Positions 40,762 through 49,057 of a DNA stretch of 64,000 bases are shown here, one piece after another. The notes under the pieces were generated by a model that saw nothing but the letters and a program-made list of their open reading frames with translations, searched no databases and was not told where the DNA came from. The position numbers and the translations under genes were made by a program. The stretch is taken from NCBI GenBank assembly GCA_038525525.1, contig JBCBHO010000001.1:744001-808000 (forward strand), read 5' to 3'. This stretch comes from Shimia_B sp038525525 (GTDB taxonomy: Bacteria > Pseudomonadota > Alphaproteobacteria > Rhodobacterales > Rhodobacteraceae). Position 1 is the stretch's first letter, and every line of letters begins with the position of its first letter.

Positions 40762-42212
40762 TGCTGACGATCCTAGAATTTCTCGGGCAGTTCCTGACGC
40801 TCAACGAAATCCTCGTAGCGCTGATATTCGGCACCTTCATCGTGCTGCTCTTCCGGGGCGTGCCCGTGGCGATGGCCCTCGTGGGCGTGGCGCTGATCTT
40901 CTACCTTTTCGCGGTGTTCTTCCTCGATCCCTTCCGGTCAGCCTTCCGCGATGTAATCGAGTTCGACAGGATCGGGATCGAGTGGCGCAGGATGGGCTCT
41001 GTCCCGTCGAGGGTCTTCGGTAACATCGTCCAGAGCCCGGTCCTCGTGGCGCTGCCAATGTTCATATTCATGGGGCTCATGCTCGATCAATCGGGGGTGG
41101 CGCAGCGGATGATGCAATCCATGCAGCGCCTCTTCGGCGGCTTGCGCGGCGGGCTCTCGCTCACCGTGCTCCTCATCGGCATCATCCTCGCGGCCTCAAC
41201 GGGCGTCATCGGTGCCTCGGTGACGCTTCTCGGCGTGATGGCCCTTCCGGCGATGATGCGGCAGAATTACTCGAAGCCCATCGCCACAGGCACCATCGCG
41301 GCCTCTGGCACTCTCGGCATCCTCATTCCGCCGTCGATCATGCTCGTCATCATGTCCGACCAGCTGGCGATTTCGCTCGGCGATCTTTTCATGGGCGCGC
41401 TCTTTCCCGGGCTCATCCTCGGCGGGCTCTACATCGTCTTCATCGTCCTCTACGGGCTCGTGCGCCCCCAGGACATGCCGGTCCCCGAAGGCGCGGGCGG
41501 CGTGAGCTGGGAGGACGTGAAGGAGGTACTCCTCTCCGTCATCCCGCCACTTCTTCTCATTCTCCTCGTCCTGGGCTCGATCTTCGCGGGTCTCGCCACG
41601 CCCACGGAGGCCTCGGGCCTCGGCGCGCTCGGGGCCACGCTTCTGGCGGTGGCCTATGGCCGCCTGTCCTACGGCGTGCTCCGCGACGTCTCCCGCTCCA
41701 CGCTCAACACCGCGGGCTACATCCTCGGCATCTTCCTCGCGGCCAACTTCTTCGCCTTCGTGCTGCGCCTCTACGGCGGAGACGAGGTGGTCGAGCACAT
41801 GGTCGAAGGCATCTTCGAGAACCCCTACATGGTCGTGGCCTTCATCCTCTTCATCGTCTTCATCCTGGGCTTCCTGCTCGACTGGATCGAGATCACGCTG
41901 ATCATCATGCCCCTCATGCTGCCGGTGATCCTCGGGCTCGAGCTCGACATCCCGGGCTTTGACCAGGTGCAGACGCCGCAAGTGGTCTGGTTCGCGATCC
42001 TCGTGGCGGTGACACTGCAGACCTCGTTCCTCACGCCGCCGGTCGGCTTTGCGCTGTTCTATCTCAAGGGGGTCTGCCCCCCCGGGGTGACGATCGCGGA
42101 TATCTACCGCGGGATCATCCCCTTCGTGATGCTGCAGCTCCTAGGGCTCTTCATCGTCTTCGAGTTCCCGGCGCTGACGACATGGCTGCCCTCCGTGGCC
42201 TACGGTCCATAG
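40761..42212 (+). CDS. dctM: TRAP transporter large permease subunit
   Basis: 483 residues, about twelve TM helices. Forms the Na+-driven transport channel with DctQ. Conserved parts: ALPMFIFMGLMLDQSGVA, IILAASTGVIGASVTLLGVM, ASGTLGILIPPSIMLVI and SFLTPPVGFALFYLKG. The ATG overlaps the dctQ stop by one base (TAATG). A longer loop after residue 55 is typical of the larger-subunit subgroup. Converges with the next gene across two AT-core hairpins. Confidence 0.95.
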   Translation: MLTILEFLGQFLTLNEILVALIFGTFIVLLFRGVPVAMALVGVALIFYLFAVFFLDPFRSAFRDVIEFDRIGIEWRRMGSVPSRVFGNIVQSPVLVALPMFIFMGLMLDQSGVAQRMMQSMQRLFGGLRGGLSLTVLLIGIILAASTGVIGASVTLLGVMALPAMMRQNYSKPIATGTIAASGTLGILIPPSIMLVIMSDQLAISLGDLFMGALFPGLILGGLYIVFIVLYGLVRPQDMPVPEGAGGVSWEDVKEVLLSVIPPLLLILLVLGSIFAGLATPTEASGLGALGATLLAVAYGRLSYGVLRDVSRSTLNTAGYILGIFLAANFFAFVLRLYGGDEVVEHMVEGIFENPYMVVAFILFIVFILGFLLDWIEITLIIMPLMLPVILGLELDIPGFDQVQTPQVVWFAILVAVTLQTSFLTPPVGFALFYLKGVCPPGVTIADIYRGIIPFVMLQLLGLFIVFEFPALTTWLPSVAYGP

Positions 42213-42281
42213 GAAAATTCCGAAGAATTTTCCGGGCTGTCCGCGCTGAAATCCCCAGAAAATTCTTCGGAATTTTCTGGG
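42212..42281. repeat. Two palindromes between convergent genes, AT-core family
   Basis: GGAAAATTC/CGAA/GAATTTTCC (42212-42233) and CCCAGAAAATTC/TTCG/GAATTTTCTGGG (42254-42281). The second has 12 perfect pairs and a stable UUCG-type loop. Placed between the dctM stop and the stop of the convergent gene, they probably act as a bidirectional terminator. Confidence 0.8.
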
Positions 42282-42285
42282 CCGC

Positions 42286-42792
42286 TCAGAGCTCCTGACC
42301 GCGCTTCAGCAGGTCCTGCAGAAGAAGCGCGCCGCTGTCACCCCCGCCGAAGCTCATGGCGCCCCCGCTATAAGAGGCCCCGTAGGTCAGCGCGATGTTC
42401 ACGGTCTGCCCGAGGCCCGAGATAAGCTGATCGCGCTCCAGCGGTGACAGCGGGTGGATGAACACCGCCCAAAGCCGCCCCTGCGCGATCGCGTAGCGGG
42501 CATCGAGCGCCGTGTCGAAGTTGGCCTGCATCACGCGGGAAAGCTCATCCGAGCTCATACCCGCCGCGTCGCGGATCGGGACCATGGCGCGCATCCTGTC
42601 CGCCGTCGGGTCCATGATGATGATCACCGGCACGTCGGCGATCGTCATCTCGAGCCCATTGCCCCTGAGCGTCACGTCCGGATCGAGCGCTTGCGCGATC
42701 TGGGCGACGCGCCCCGGCGTCATCGGCGCGTCCTGCGCGCTGGCGAGCGTGGTAGAAACTGAAATGGAAAGGGCAACGAGAAATCTGAGCAT
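42286..42792 (-). CDS. Exported protein of unknown function (YbjN-like fold possible)
   Basis: 168 residues. Signal peptide MLRFLVALSISVSTTLASAQ with GGAGGA upstream. The rest (PMTPGRVAQIAQAL, ADVPVIIIMDPTADRMRAMV, SSDELSRVMQANFDTALDAR, LWAVFIHPLSPL) alternates strands and helices in the way of YbjN/type III chaperone-like proteins, which is a fold guess. C-terminal GGAMSFGGGDSGALLLQDLL is Gly-rich. Function unknown. Confidence 0.72.
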   Translation of the reverse strand: MLRFLVALSISVSTTLASAQDAPMTPGRVAQIAQALDPDVTLRGNGLEMTIADVPVIIIMDPTADRMRAMVPIRDAAGMSSDELSRVMQANFDTALDARYAIAQGRLWAVFIHPLSPLERDQLISGLGQTVNIALTYGASYSGGAMSFGGGDSGALLLQDLLKRGQEL

Positions 42793-42853
42793 GAATGGTC
42801 CTCCGTGGGAGGAGCCTAGCCGCGCTCCGCGCTCCGCGCCAAGCACGCCAGCG

Positions 42854-43729
42854 TTACCCGAGGTGGAGCGTGCCCGACATGAGGACATGCGCCTCCCCGC
42901 CCACGCGCACGGCCTGGGGCGCTTCCCTCGGCCCGATGACCTCGACCCAGGCGCGCCCGGGGCGCCCCATGTCGTGGCCTTGCTCGGCGATGTAGGTGGG
43001 CGTCTCGATAAGGCCGTGGTGCCAGAGATAGGCGGCGGCGGCGCCCGTGGCCGAACCGGTGAACGGGTCCTCCGCCGGTGAGGGCGGCGCGAGGAGAAGG
43101 CGGGAAAAGGTACTGCCCTCCTCTGCCCCGCTCAGAGTGATCAGGTAGGGCTCCACCATCGTGCCATCTGGCACGCCGAGCTTGGCCCCGTGCGCCTTCA
43201 GGGCGACCAAATCCAGCCTCGCGGCCCGGAGCGCCTCGATCGAACGCACCACCGTTATGACGAAGCCGATGCCCGTCGAGACGACCTGCGGCACCCCGAG
43301 GATGTCCTCCGGGGCAAGCCCGTGGATCGCCGCGATCTCACCCGGGTCACAGACGGCACCGAAGGCGGGCTTGGCCTGCGTCATCGTGAACCTGCGGCCC
43401 TCATCCACCGCCACCTCGATGATGCCCGCCCCCGTCTCGAAAGACATGCGCGGCCCGCTCAGGACCCTGCGCGCGCGAAGCGACGCGGCGGTGGCGATGG
43501 TGGGATGCCCGGCAAAGGGGATCTCTTGGGACGCCAGGAAATAGCGGACCTTCACATCCGCAACCTCGGAGGCTTCAAGAAACGTACACTCCACGAGCGA
43601 CGTCTCTTTCACGAATTGCATGCAGGTATCCGACGACAGGGAACCGGCGTCATGGACCACGGCGCAGCCATTGCCACCCATGGGCCGGGCCGTGAAGGCA
43701 TCGACCCAGTCCACGGGATAAGTTGTCAT
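42854..43729 (-). CDS. PhzF-family isomerase-like protein
   Basis: 291 residues. Two-domain diaminopimelate-epimerase fold. The conserved catalytic Glu is in ETSLVECTFLE; IPFAGHPTIATA and AEDPFTGSATGAAAAYLW are the other signature loops. Homologues isomerise trans-2,3-dihydro-3-hydroxyanthranilate in phenazine synthesis, but most family members, including this lone one, have unknown substrates. Its start overlaps the DUF1150 stop by one base (TGATG), placing it in the Hsp20 operon. Confidence 0.87.
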   Translation of the reverse strand: MTTYPVDWVDAFTARPMGGNGCAVVHDAGSLSSDTCMQFVKETSLVECTFLEASEVADVKVRYFLASQEIPFAGHPTIATAASLRARRVLSGPRMSFETGAGIIEVAVDEGRRFTMTQAKPAFGAVCDPGEIAAIHGLAPEDILGVPQVVSTGIGFVITVVRSIEALRAARLDLVALKAHGAKLGVPDGTMVEPYLITLSGAEEGSTFSRLLLAPPSPAEDPFTGSATGAAAAYLWHHGLIETPTYIAEQGHDMGRPGRAWVEVIGPREAPQAVRVGGEAHVLMSGTLHLG

Positions 43730-43953
43730 CAGTGCAGCGTCACCGGCTCCAGGTCATTCTCACGGGCAAGGTGGTAGGCCAGCTTCCGATCGGCCACGAG
43801 CGCGAGCTGCTCGCCCGACGCATTGTGAACCGCGTAAAGATGCTCCAGATCGCCGGCCTCGGCGCGCACCTCCGAGGGCAGCTCCGCCACGGCGACCTCT
43901 TTCACGTAGACAAGGGCATCGGCGCTTTCGGGGAATTCGAACTTCGTATTCAT
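43729..43953 (-). CDS. DUF1150 protein
   Basis: 74 residues, cytoplasmic. VYVKEVAVAELPSEVRAEAG, LEHLYAVHNASGEQLALVAD and RKLAYHLARENDLEPVTLH match the small DUF1150 family that accompanies hsp20 genes in alphaproteobacteria. Five bases after the hsp20 stop. Function unknown; a co-factor of the small heat-shock protein is a guess from position. Confidence 0.88.
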   Translation of the reverse strand: MNTKFEFPESADALVYVKEVAVAELPSEVRAEAGDLEHLYAVHNASGEQLALVADRKLAYHLARENDLEPVTLH

Positions 43954-43958
43954 CGCTC

Positions 43959-44372
43959 TTAGCCTTTCTTTATCGTGATCGTCTGGACGACCTTGTCAGG
44001 CACCGCCCGCGTCAAATCTATGTGGAGAAGACCGTTCTCCATCTGAGCCTCTCCGACATCGACGCCCTCCGCAAGCACGAAGGACCGCTGGAACTGCCGC
44101 GCCGCGATCCCGCGATGGAGGAACACGCGCCCTTCGCTTTCGTCGCGCTGGCGCCCGCGGATCACGAGCTGCCGGTCCTCCACCGTGATCTGCAGATCTT
44201 CCTCGCGGAAGCCGGCCAGCGCCAGCGTGATCCGGTAGGAATGCTCCGATGTCTGCTCGATGTTATAGGGCGGGTAGCCGTCATTTCCCGTTTTGGCCGT
44301 GCGTTCCACCAGCCTCTCGAGCTGATCGAAGCCCAGCAGGTAGGGATGCGTGCCCAGGGTGAGTTTTGTCAT
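43959..44372 (-). CDS. Small heat-shock protein Hsp20 (IbpA-like)
   Basis: 137 residues. Alpha-crystallin domain: YPPYNIEQTSEHSYRITLAL, AGFREEDLQITVEDRQLVIR, then LHRGIAARQFQRSFVLAEGV and MENGLLHIDL. ATP-independent holdase preventing aggregation. The start MTKLTLGTHPY has AAGGAC upstream; the open sequence further upstream would run through the promoter. Preceded by a probable sigma-32 promoter. Confidence 0.93.
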   Translation of the reverse strand: MTKLTLGTHPYLLGFDQLERLVERTAKTGNDGYPPYNIEQTSEHSYRITLALAGFREEDLQITVEDRQLVIRGRQRDESEGRVFLHRGIAARQFQRSFVLAEGVDVGEAQMENGLLHIDLTRAVPDKVVQTITIKKG

Positions 44373-44440
44373 GGCGATGTGTCCTTTCCAAAGCGACGCG
44401 CCGGTGATGGGCCCTCCAAGCGAGCAACCCCTTGCAGAAA

Positions 44441-44468
44441 ATATGGGTAGAATTCGCCAAAGCACAAG
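44441..44468 (-). promoter_or_regulatory. Probable sigma-32 promoter of hsp20 operon
   Basis: On the minus strand CTTG (44468-44465), 17 bases, then CCCATAT (44447-44441), about 70 bases before the hsp20 start. This fits the heat-shock pattern CTTG-N15-17-CCCATnT. No CIRCE element is present here, unlike groESL. Confidence 0.55.
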
Positions 44469-44514
44469 CGCAGCACGCTTTGCCAAAACCGTGATCTTTC
44501 TGCTAGGTTACCCC

Positions 44515-44730
44515 ATGAACTCGCAGTTGATGGATAGGGAGGCGGTCCTCCGGGCCGAGCTCAAGGTGCTCGTCACCGAGCACCGCGCGCGCGACGCCGA
44601 GATCAAGCAGATCGAGGAAGAGCGCCCGCATGACATGTTCACGCTCAAGCGCCTCAAGCGCGAGAAACTGCACCTCAAGGATCGGATCTCGCGGATCGAG
44701 GATCAGCTCACCCCCGACATCATCGCCTGA
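44515..44730 (+). CDS. DUF465 (YdcH-like) protein
   Basis: 71 residues, a single charged helical hairpin: REAVLRAELKVLVTEHRARD, EIKQIEEERPHDMFTLKRLK and REKLHLKDRISRIEDQL. These are the usual features of DUF465, a small two-helix family of unknown role. Start MNSQLMDRE at 44515; an upstream GTG would add hydrophobic residues absent from the family. Divergent from hsp20. Confidence 0.8.
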   Translation: MNSQLMDREAVLRAELKVLVTEHRARDAEIKQIEEERPHDMFTLKRLKREKLHLKDRISRIEDQLTPDIIA

Positions 44731-44784
44731 GCTTGCGCGGAGGCCTGTCCCGGCTATAAGCGGCGCTTCAATCGGAGGGGCGCC

Positions 44785-45273
44785 ATGGCGGACGAAAAGC
44801 CTGTAGTCGGGATCATCATGGGCAGCCAATCTGACTGGCCCACCATGGAAAAGGCCGCCGATATCCTCTCCGAGCTCGACGTGACGCACGAGGCGCGCAT
44901 CGTCTCGGCTCACCGCACGCCAGACCGCCTATGGGAGTATGGCAAGGCGGCCGCCGGGCGCGGCATCAAGGTCATCATCGCCGGTGCGGGCGGGGCCGCG
45001 CACCTGCCCGGGATGGTCGCTTCCAAGACGCGGCTCCCCGTTGTGGGCGTGCCCATCAAGACGGAGGCCCTCTCCGGCGTCGACAGCCTTTATTCCATCG
45101 TGCAGATGCCGCGCGGCTTCCCCGTGGCGACCATGGCCATCGGCGCGGCGGGCGCCACCAATGCCGGCCTCATGGCCGCGAGCATCCTCGCCCTCGAAGA
45201 CCCCGGCCTAGCCGCGCGTCTCGAGGCTTGGCGCGCGGCGCTCAGCGCCTCCATCCCCGAGACCCCGGTATGA
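44785..45273 (+). CDS. purE: N5-carboxyaminoimidazole ribonucleotide mutase
   Basis: 162 residues. De novo purine synthesis, moving the carboxylate from N5 to C4 of the imidazole. VGIIMGSQSDWPTMEKAADI, EARIVSAHRTPDRLWEYGK with the catalytic His, AGAGGAAHLPGMVAS and MPRGFPVATMAIGAAGATNA are all family hallmarks. GGAGGGG precedes the ATG. Its stop overlaps the purK start (ATGA). Confidence 0.97.
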   Translation: MADEKPVVGIIMGSQSDWPTMEKAADILSELDVTHEARIVSAHRTPDRLWEYGKAAAGRGIKVIIAGAGGAAHLPGMVASKTRLPVVGVPIKTEALSGVDSLYSIVQMPRGFPVATMAIGAAGATNAGLMAASILALEDPGLAARLEAWRAALSASIPETPV

Positions 45274-46319
45274 GCCTCGCCCCCGGCGCCGTCATCGGCA
45301 TCCTCGGCGGCGGGCAACTGGGACGGATGCTCTCCGTCGCCGCGGGCCGTCTCGGCTTTCGTTGCCACATCTTCGATCCCGATCCCGCCGCCCCTGCCGC
45401 GCAGCTCGCCTCGGCCCACACCTGCGCAGCCTATGAGGATACGGCCGCGATCACGGCTTTCGCCCGGGCCTGCGACGTGGTCACCTTCGAGTTCGAGAAC
45501 ATCCCCACCGCGGCGCTCGACGCCGTGGAGGCCCACGCGCCCATCCATCCCAATCGCCGCGCGCTCGCCACGAGCCAGGACCGCCTGACCGAGAAGGATT
45601 TCCTCAGCGATCTGGGCCTCACAACGGCACCCTACGCCGATATCCCCACGGCGGGCGTTTTGGCGGAGACCCTGCCGATCTTCGGCGGTGGCATCCTGAA
45701 GACCCGCCGCTTCGGCTATGACGGCAAAGGACAACAACGCCTCCCCGCCGACGCCGACCCCGCCAAGGCCTTCGAGGCCGCGGGCGGAGGCGTCCTCCTC
45801 GAGGGGCTCGTGGCGTTCAGTGCCGAGATCTCCGTCATCGCCGCGCGGGGTCAGGACGGCGCTGTGGCCTGCTTCGATCCGGGCGAGAACGTCCACGAGA
45901 ACGGCATGCTGCGCACCACGCGCGTGCCCGCCGCCGTGCCCGGCCGCCTCAAGACCGACGCCGTTCTCGCCGCGAGCCGGATCCTCACCGCGCTCGACTA
46001 CGTGGGCGTCCTCGGCGTCGAATTCTTCGTGACGCCCCAGGGCCTCATCGTGAACGAGATCGCGCCACGGGTGCACAATTCAGGCCACTGGACCCAAGCG
46101 GGCTGCCTCATCGACCAGTTCGAACAGCACATCCGCGCCGTCGCCGGATGGCCGCTGGGCGATGGCAGCCGCCACGCCGATGTGGAGATGGAAAACCTCA
46201 TCGGAGACGACATCCTCCGCGTGCCCGAGATCTCCGGCACCGGCGCCCAGATTCATCTCTACGGAAAATCCGAGGCGCGCGCGGGTCGCAAGATGGGGCA
46301 CGTCAACCGCCTCCTGTGA
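45270..46319 (+). CDS. purK: N5-carboxyaminoimidazole ribonucleotide synthase
   Basis: 349 residues. ATP-grasp enzyme that carboxylates AIR with bicarbonate, feeding PurE. GAVIGILGGGQLGRMLSVAA at the N terminus, VVTFEFENIPTAALDAV, KTRRFGYDGKGQQR, and GVEFFVTPQGLIVNEIAPRV then HNSGHWTQAG. Coupled to purE by a 4-base overlap. The 65 bases that follow before the convergent gene show no terminator. Confidence 0.97.
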   Translation: MSLAPGAVIGILGGGQLGRMLSVAAGRLGFRCHIFDPDPAAPAAQLASAHTCAAYEDTAAITAFARACDVVTFEFENIPTAALDAVEAHAPIHPNRRALATSQDRLTEKDFLSDLGLTTAPYADIPTAGVLAETLPIFGGGILKTRRFGYDGKGQQRLPADADPAKAFEAAGGGVLLEGLVAFSAEISVIAARGQDGAVACFDPGENVHENGMLRTTRVPAAVPGRLKTDAVLAASRILTALDYVGVLGVEFFVTPQGLIVNEIAPRVHNSGHWTQAGCLIDQFEQHIRAVAGWPLGDGSRHADVEMENLIGDDILRVPEISGTGAQIHLYGKSEARAGRKMGHVNRLL

Positions 46320-46384
46320 GCGTGGGTCGGTGGGCGGGCGCCTTTCGAGCACGGGCGAAGCCCCGCGCGCAGAAACAGAGCCGC

Positions 46385-47104
46385 CTATCGGCCCGTTACC
46401 GCCTCCATGAGCGTGAGGTCTTCGTCGAACGCGCCCACCTCGAGGAAGTGCTTCACCTGCGCGATCACGAGCGGGTTCATCATCATGAAAGTGTGCGTCA
46501 CGGGGAGCGTGAGGTGGTCGGTCATACCCTCCACACGGGTCGCCGCCACGGGCACCTTGCCGTCATCGGGCCCCTCGATGATCGAGGAATAGATCGGGCT
46601 CACGGTCCTGTTCCCGGCGATCACTCCGAGCTCGAAGCTCGCGGGCGGCAGGTCGGCGGCGAGGTCATCGGTGCCGAGTTGCGCCCCGGCCGGCCCGTTG
46701 AGCCAGTCAAAAGGCGGCCAGTCCTCGAGGGCGTCCACCAGCGGCGTGCCCTGGTTCGGCGGCCCGAGCATCACGGCGCGCCCGAGCCGGGCCTTCTCCG
46801 TCTCGGTGGCGACGTCCACCCAGGCACGCAGGAGGATGCCGCCCATGGAATGGGTCACGAAATGTATCGGACGGCTCTGACAGCGTGCGATGCCCTCCGG
46901 CACCGCTGCGGCGGCCAGCGTGCGCACGTCGAACTCGGTGGACGGATAGCCCACGCGGATTGTCTCGTACCCGTCCGCCTCAAGCGCCTGATCGAGGATT
47001 GCCAGGGAAGTCTCCGTCCGGGCAAGCCCGTGAAGGAGGACGACGCACTCGGCCCGCGCGAGCGAGGGCAGCAGGGCGAGAAGAAAGATCAGGACGCGAC
47101 GCAT
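46385..47104 (-). CDS. Exported lipase-like alpha/beta hydrolase
   Basis: 239 residues. Signal peptide MRRVLIFLLALLPSLARA. ECVVLLHGLARTETSL holds the oxyanion hole, VTHSMGGILLRAWVD the nucleophile Ser, MLGPPNQGTPL follows, and the His is probably in PVTHTFMMMNP. The pattern resembles DUF676/triacylglycerol-lipase type enzymes acting outside the cytoplasm. The start was set at the signal peptide; longer open sequence upstream overlaps the transporter gene. Confidence 0.85.
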   Translation of the reverse strand: MRRVLIFLLALLPSLARAECVVLLHGLARTETSLAILDQALEADGYETIRVGYPSTEFDVRTLAAAAVPEGIARCQSRPIHFVTHSMGGILLRAWVDVATETEKARLGRAVMLGPPNQGTPLVDALEDWPPFDWLNGPAGAQLGTDDLAADLPPASFELGVIAGNRTVSPIYSSIIEGPDDGKVPVAATRVEGMTDHLTLPVTHTFMMMNPLVIAQVKHFLEVGAFDEDLTLMEAVTGR

Positions 47105-47139
47105 GACGTGAAGGTAAGGCCCCGCGGCTCTTCGGACAA

Positions 47140-48003
47140 TCAACGCCGTGGCGTCACAACGGCGTAGGCCACGCCGCCCAGCACGATGACCGAGGCGATG
47201 ACGAAACGCGCCGTGAGGGGTTCGGCGAGAAAGATCATGCCGCCTGCCATGGCGATGAGCGGCACGGTGAGCTGCGCCACCGCCGCCAGCGAGGGCTTCA
47301 GCTCCGGCAGGACGCGGAACCAGAGAGCGTACCCAAGCCCCGACGTGAGCGCGCCTGACGCGATCCCGAGAAGCGCGCCGCGCAGCGGCACCGCCTCGCC
47401 GCCCGTGACCGCTCCCGCGATGAGCATAGCTGCCCCGACCGGCACGATGGCGAAGAGGAAGTTCCGCGCCGTATCGGCCAGAGGGTCCCGCGAGGCCCGC
47501 CCCAGAAGCGAATAGACGCCCCATCCCAGGGCCGCGAGCCCCATGAGGACCGCTCCTACCAGATCCGGCGCATCCGCGCCGCCGGGCCAGAACAGGTAGA
47601 CCAACCCGCCAAAGGCCAGTGCCGCGCCGATCCACCGTGCGCGCGGCACCGCCTCACCGCCGAGGACGGCACCGGCAAACATCGTGACCTGCACGCCGCC
47701 GAAGAGGATAAGAGCCCCGAGGCCCGCGGGGAGGCTGAGATAAGCGAGCGAGAAGCCCAGCAGGTAGAGCGCCAGCGCCCCGGCGGCGGAGAGCTGCGCG
47801 GCGTTCGGCGCTGCGCGCTCGCGCGACCTGCCGCGCTCCCTGAGACGCACGAGCACGACGAGCATCAAGGCCCCCGCCAGCACCCGGATCGTGGCAAATT
47901 CGAGCGCACCGATGGCCTCCGTGCCCACGAGGGCCATGCGGTTGAGCACCGAGTTGCCCGCGAATGCGACGAGCACCACGGCCGACAGCACCGCGAGCCT
48001 CAC
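47140..48003 (-). CDS. EamA/DMT-family exporter
   Basis: 287 residues with ten TM helices in two EamA repeats (first ending near LFWPGGADAP, second ending AYAVVTPRR). A GTG at 48003 overlaps the stop of the upstream PhnM-like gene (GTGA) and starts directly with VRLAVLSAVVLVAFAGNSVL; an ATG at 48042 would overlap that gene by 43 bases. Ligand unknown. Coupling to the PhnM-like gene hints at a shared pathway. Confidence 0.85.
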   Translation of the reverse strand: MRLAVLSAVVLVAFAGNSVLNRMALVGTEAIGALEFATIRVLAGALMLVVLVRLRERGRSRERAAPNAAQLSAAGALALYLLGFSLAYLSLPAGLGALILFGGVQVTMFAGAVLGGEAVPRARWIGAALAFGGLVYLFWPGGADAPDLVGAVLMGLAALGWGVYSLLGRASRDPLADTARNFLFAIVPVGAAMLIAGAVTGGEAVPLRGALLGIASGALTSGLGYALWFRVLPELKPSLAAVAQLTVPLIAMAGGMIFLAEPLTARFVIASVIVLGGVAYAVVTPRR

Positions 48004-49010
48004 CGCAACGCCTCGTAGAGCGGGGCCGTCATATGGCTCCACCGGCCCGCGGCATGGGTGCCCACGACGCGCCCCGCAGGGTCGAGCACGCAGAAATCCG
48101 CGCGATCGACGCCGAGCACGGATGCCGGCGCGCTGGAGACGAGCGGCCAGGCATCGATGCCTTGGGCTTCGAGGGCGAGCGCCGCCAGCCGCGGCGCCGG
48201 GTAATGGTAGTCGGAGACAAGCACGTCGCAGAGCCCGTCATGGACGGCCTCCGCCGCGGAGAGGCCCTTCTTGTGGCTGCCCCCGCGCACGACGTTCGGG
48301 GCGCCGAGGACCTTGAGATCCGTGCGCGCCGCGTCGAGGGCTTCCCGCGTCTCGGGGAACTCCGCGATGTCGGCATGCATCTCGCGATAGGCGGTCCTCT
48401 GGCGCGCGGTCCGGTCATCATGGCTGCCCATCCGCACGCCCAGCGCGCGCAGCTTTTGAGCGAGGCCCGCCAAGGCGGATGGCACGTCCGGCTGCCGCTC
48501 GTGGAATTCCTGAAGGAGTTTCCAGTGTGCCTCGGGCGACCGCCCGCTCTTCAGTGCCTGGCCCTGCAAACGCGGCGGCGGCTTGCCCTTTGCCAGCGCC
48601 TCATGGGGCAGGTGATCGTTGAAGACGACCATCTCGATGCCCGCTTCGGCCACGAAATCCGCGATGGTGTCAAAATCATCGATGAGCGAGACCTCCACCC
48701 GGAGCTGCACGCGCATATCCGTAAAGAGCCCCTGCGTCTCCGCTAGACTGGTGACGAGGCGGCGGGCGAAATCCGGGCCGCGCATCCCGGCTTCCCAGGA
48801 CCAAAATTGCGCCAGCATGGCCGTCGTGATGCCATTCGCGGCAAGCTCCGCATCGAGCGCCACCAGTCCCTCGGACATGTTCCTGAGCGCACCCCGGCGC
48901 GGCGCGAGATGTCGCTCGAACCCGTCGCCGTGGAGGTCGACGATACCCGGGCGCAGGTCGAACCCGCCGATCTCGCGCAGACGCTGCTTTAGGTCACTCA
49001 CGTCGGTCAT
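48000..49010 (-). CDS. PhnM-like amidohydrolase (ribose 1-methylphosphonate 5-triphosphate diphosphatase type)
   Basis: 336 residues. PGIVDLHGDGFERHLAPR, FNDHLPHE, GSHDDRTARQR, GAPNVVRGGSHKKGLSA and LVSDYHYPAPRL reproduce the PhnM metal and substrate loops. True PhnM has about 378 residues; this one lacks most of the N-terminal beta-sandwich strand pair before PGIVDLHGD. No other phn gene is in the window, so a role in C-P lyase is uncertain and a related phosphate or nucleotide substrate is possible. Translationally coupled to an EamA exporter. Confidence 0.83.
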   Translation of the reverse strand: MTDVSDLKQRLREIGGFDLRPGIVDLHGDGFERHLAPRRGALRNMSEGLVALDAELAANGITTAMLAQFWSWEAGMRGPDFARRLVTSLAETQGLFTDMRVQLRVEVSLIDDFDTIADFVAEAGIEMVVFNDHLPHEALAKGKPPPRLQGQALKSGRSPEAHWKLLQEFHERQPDVPSALAGLAQKLRALGVRMGSHDDRTARQRTAYREMHADIAEFPETREALDAARTDLKVLGAPNVVRGGSHKKGLSAAEAVHDGLCDVLVSDYHYPAPRLAALALEAQGIDAWPLVSSAPASVLGVDRADFCVLDPAGRVVGTHAAGRWSHMTAPLYEALR

Positions 49011-49057
49011 GGCGTCGCCTTAGAGACGCCCGCCCGAGATGCAAGCGATGCCAGCCA

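Noticed and set aside
46320..46384. 6S RNA after purK
   Set aside because: The gap is only 65 bases, too short, and does not form the long bulged hairpin expected.
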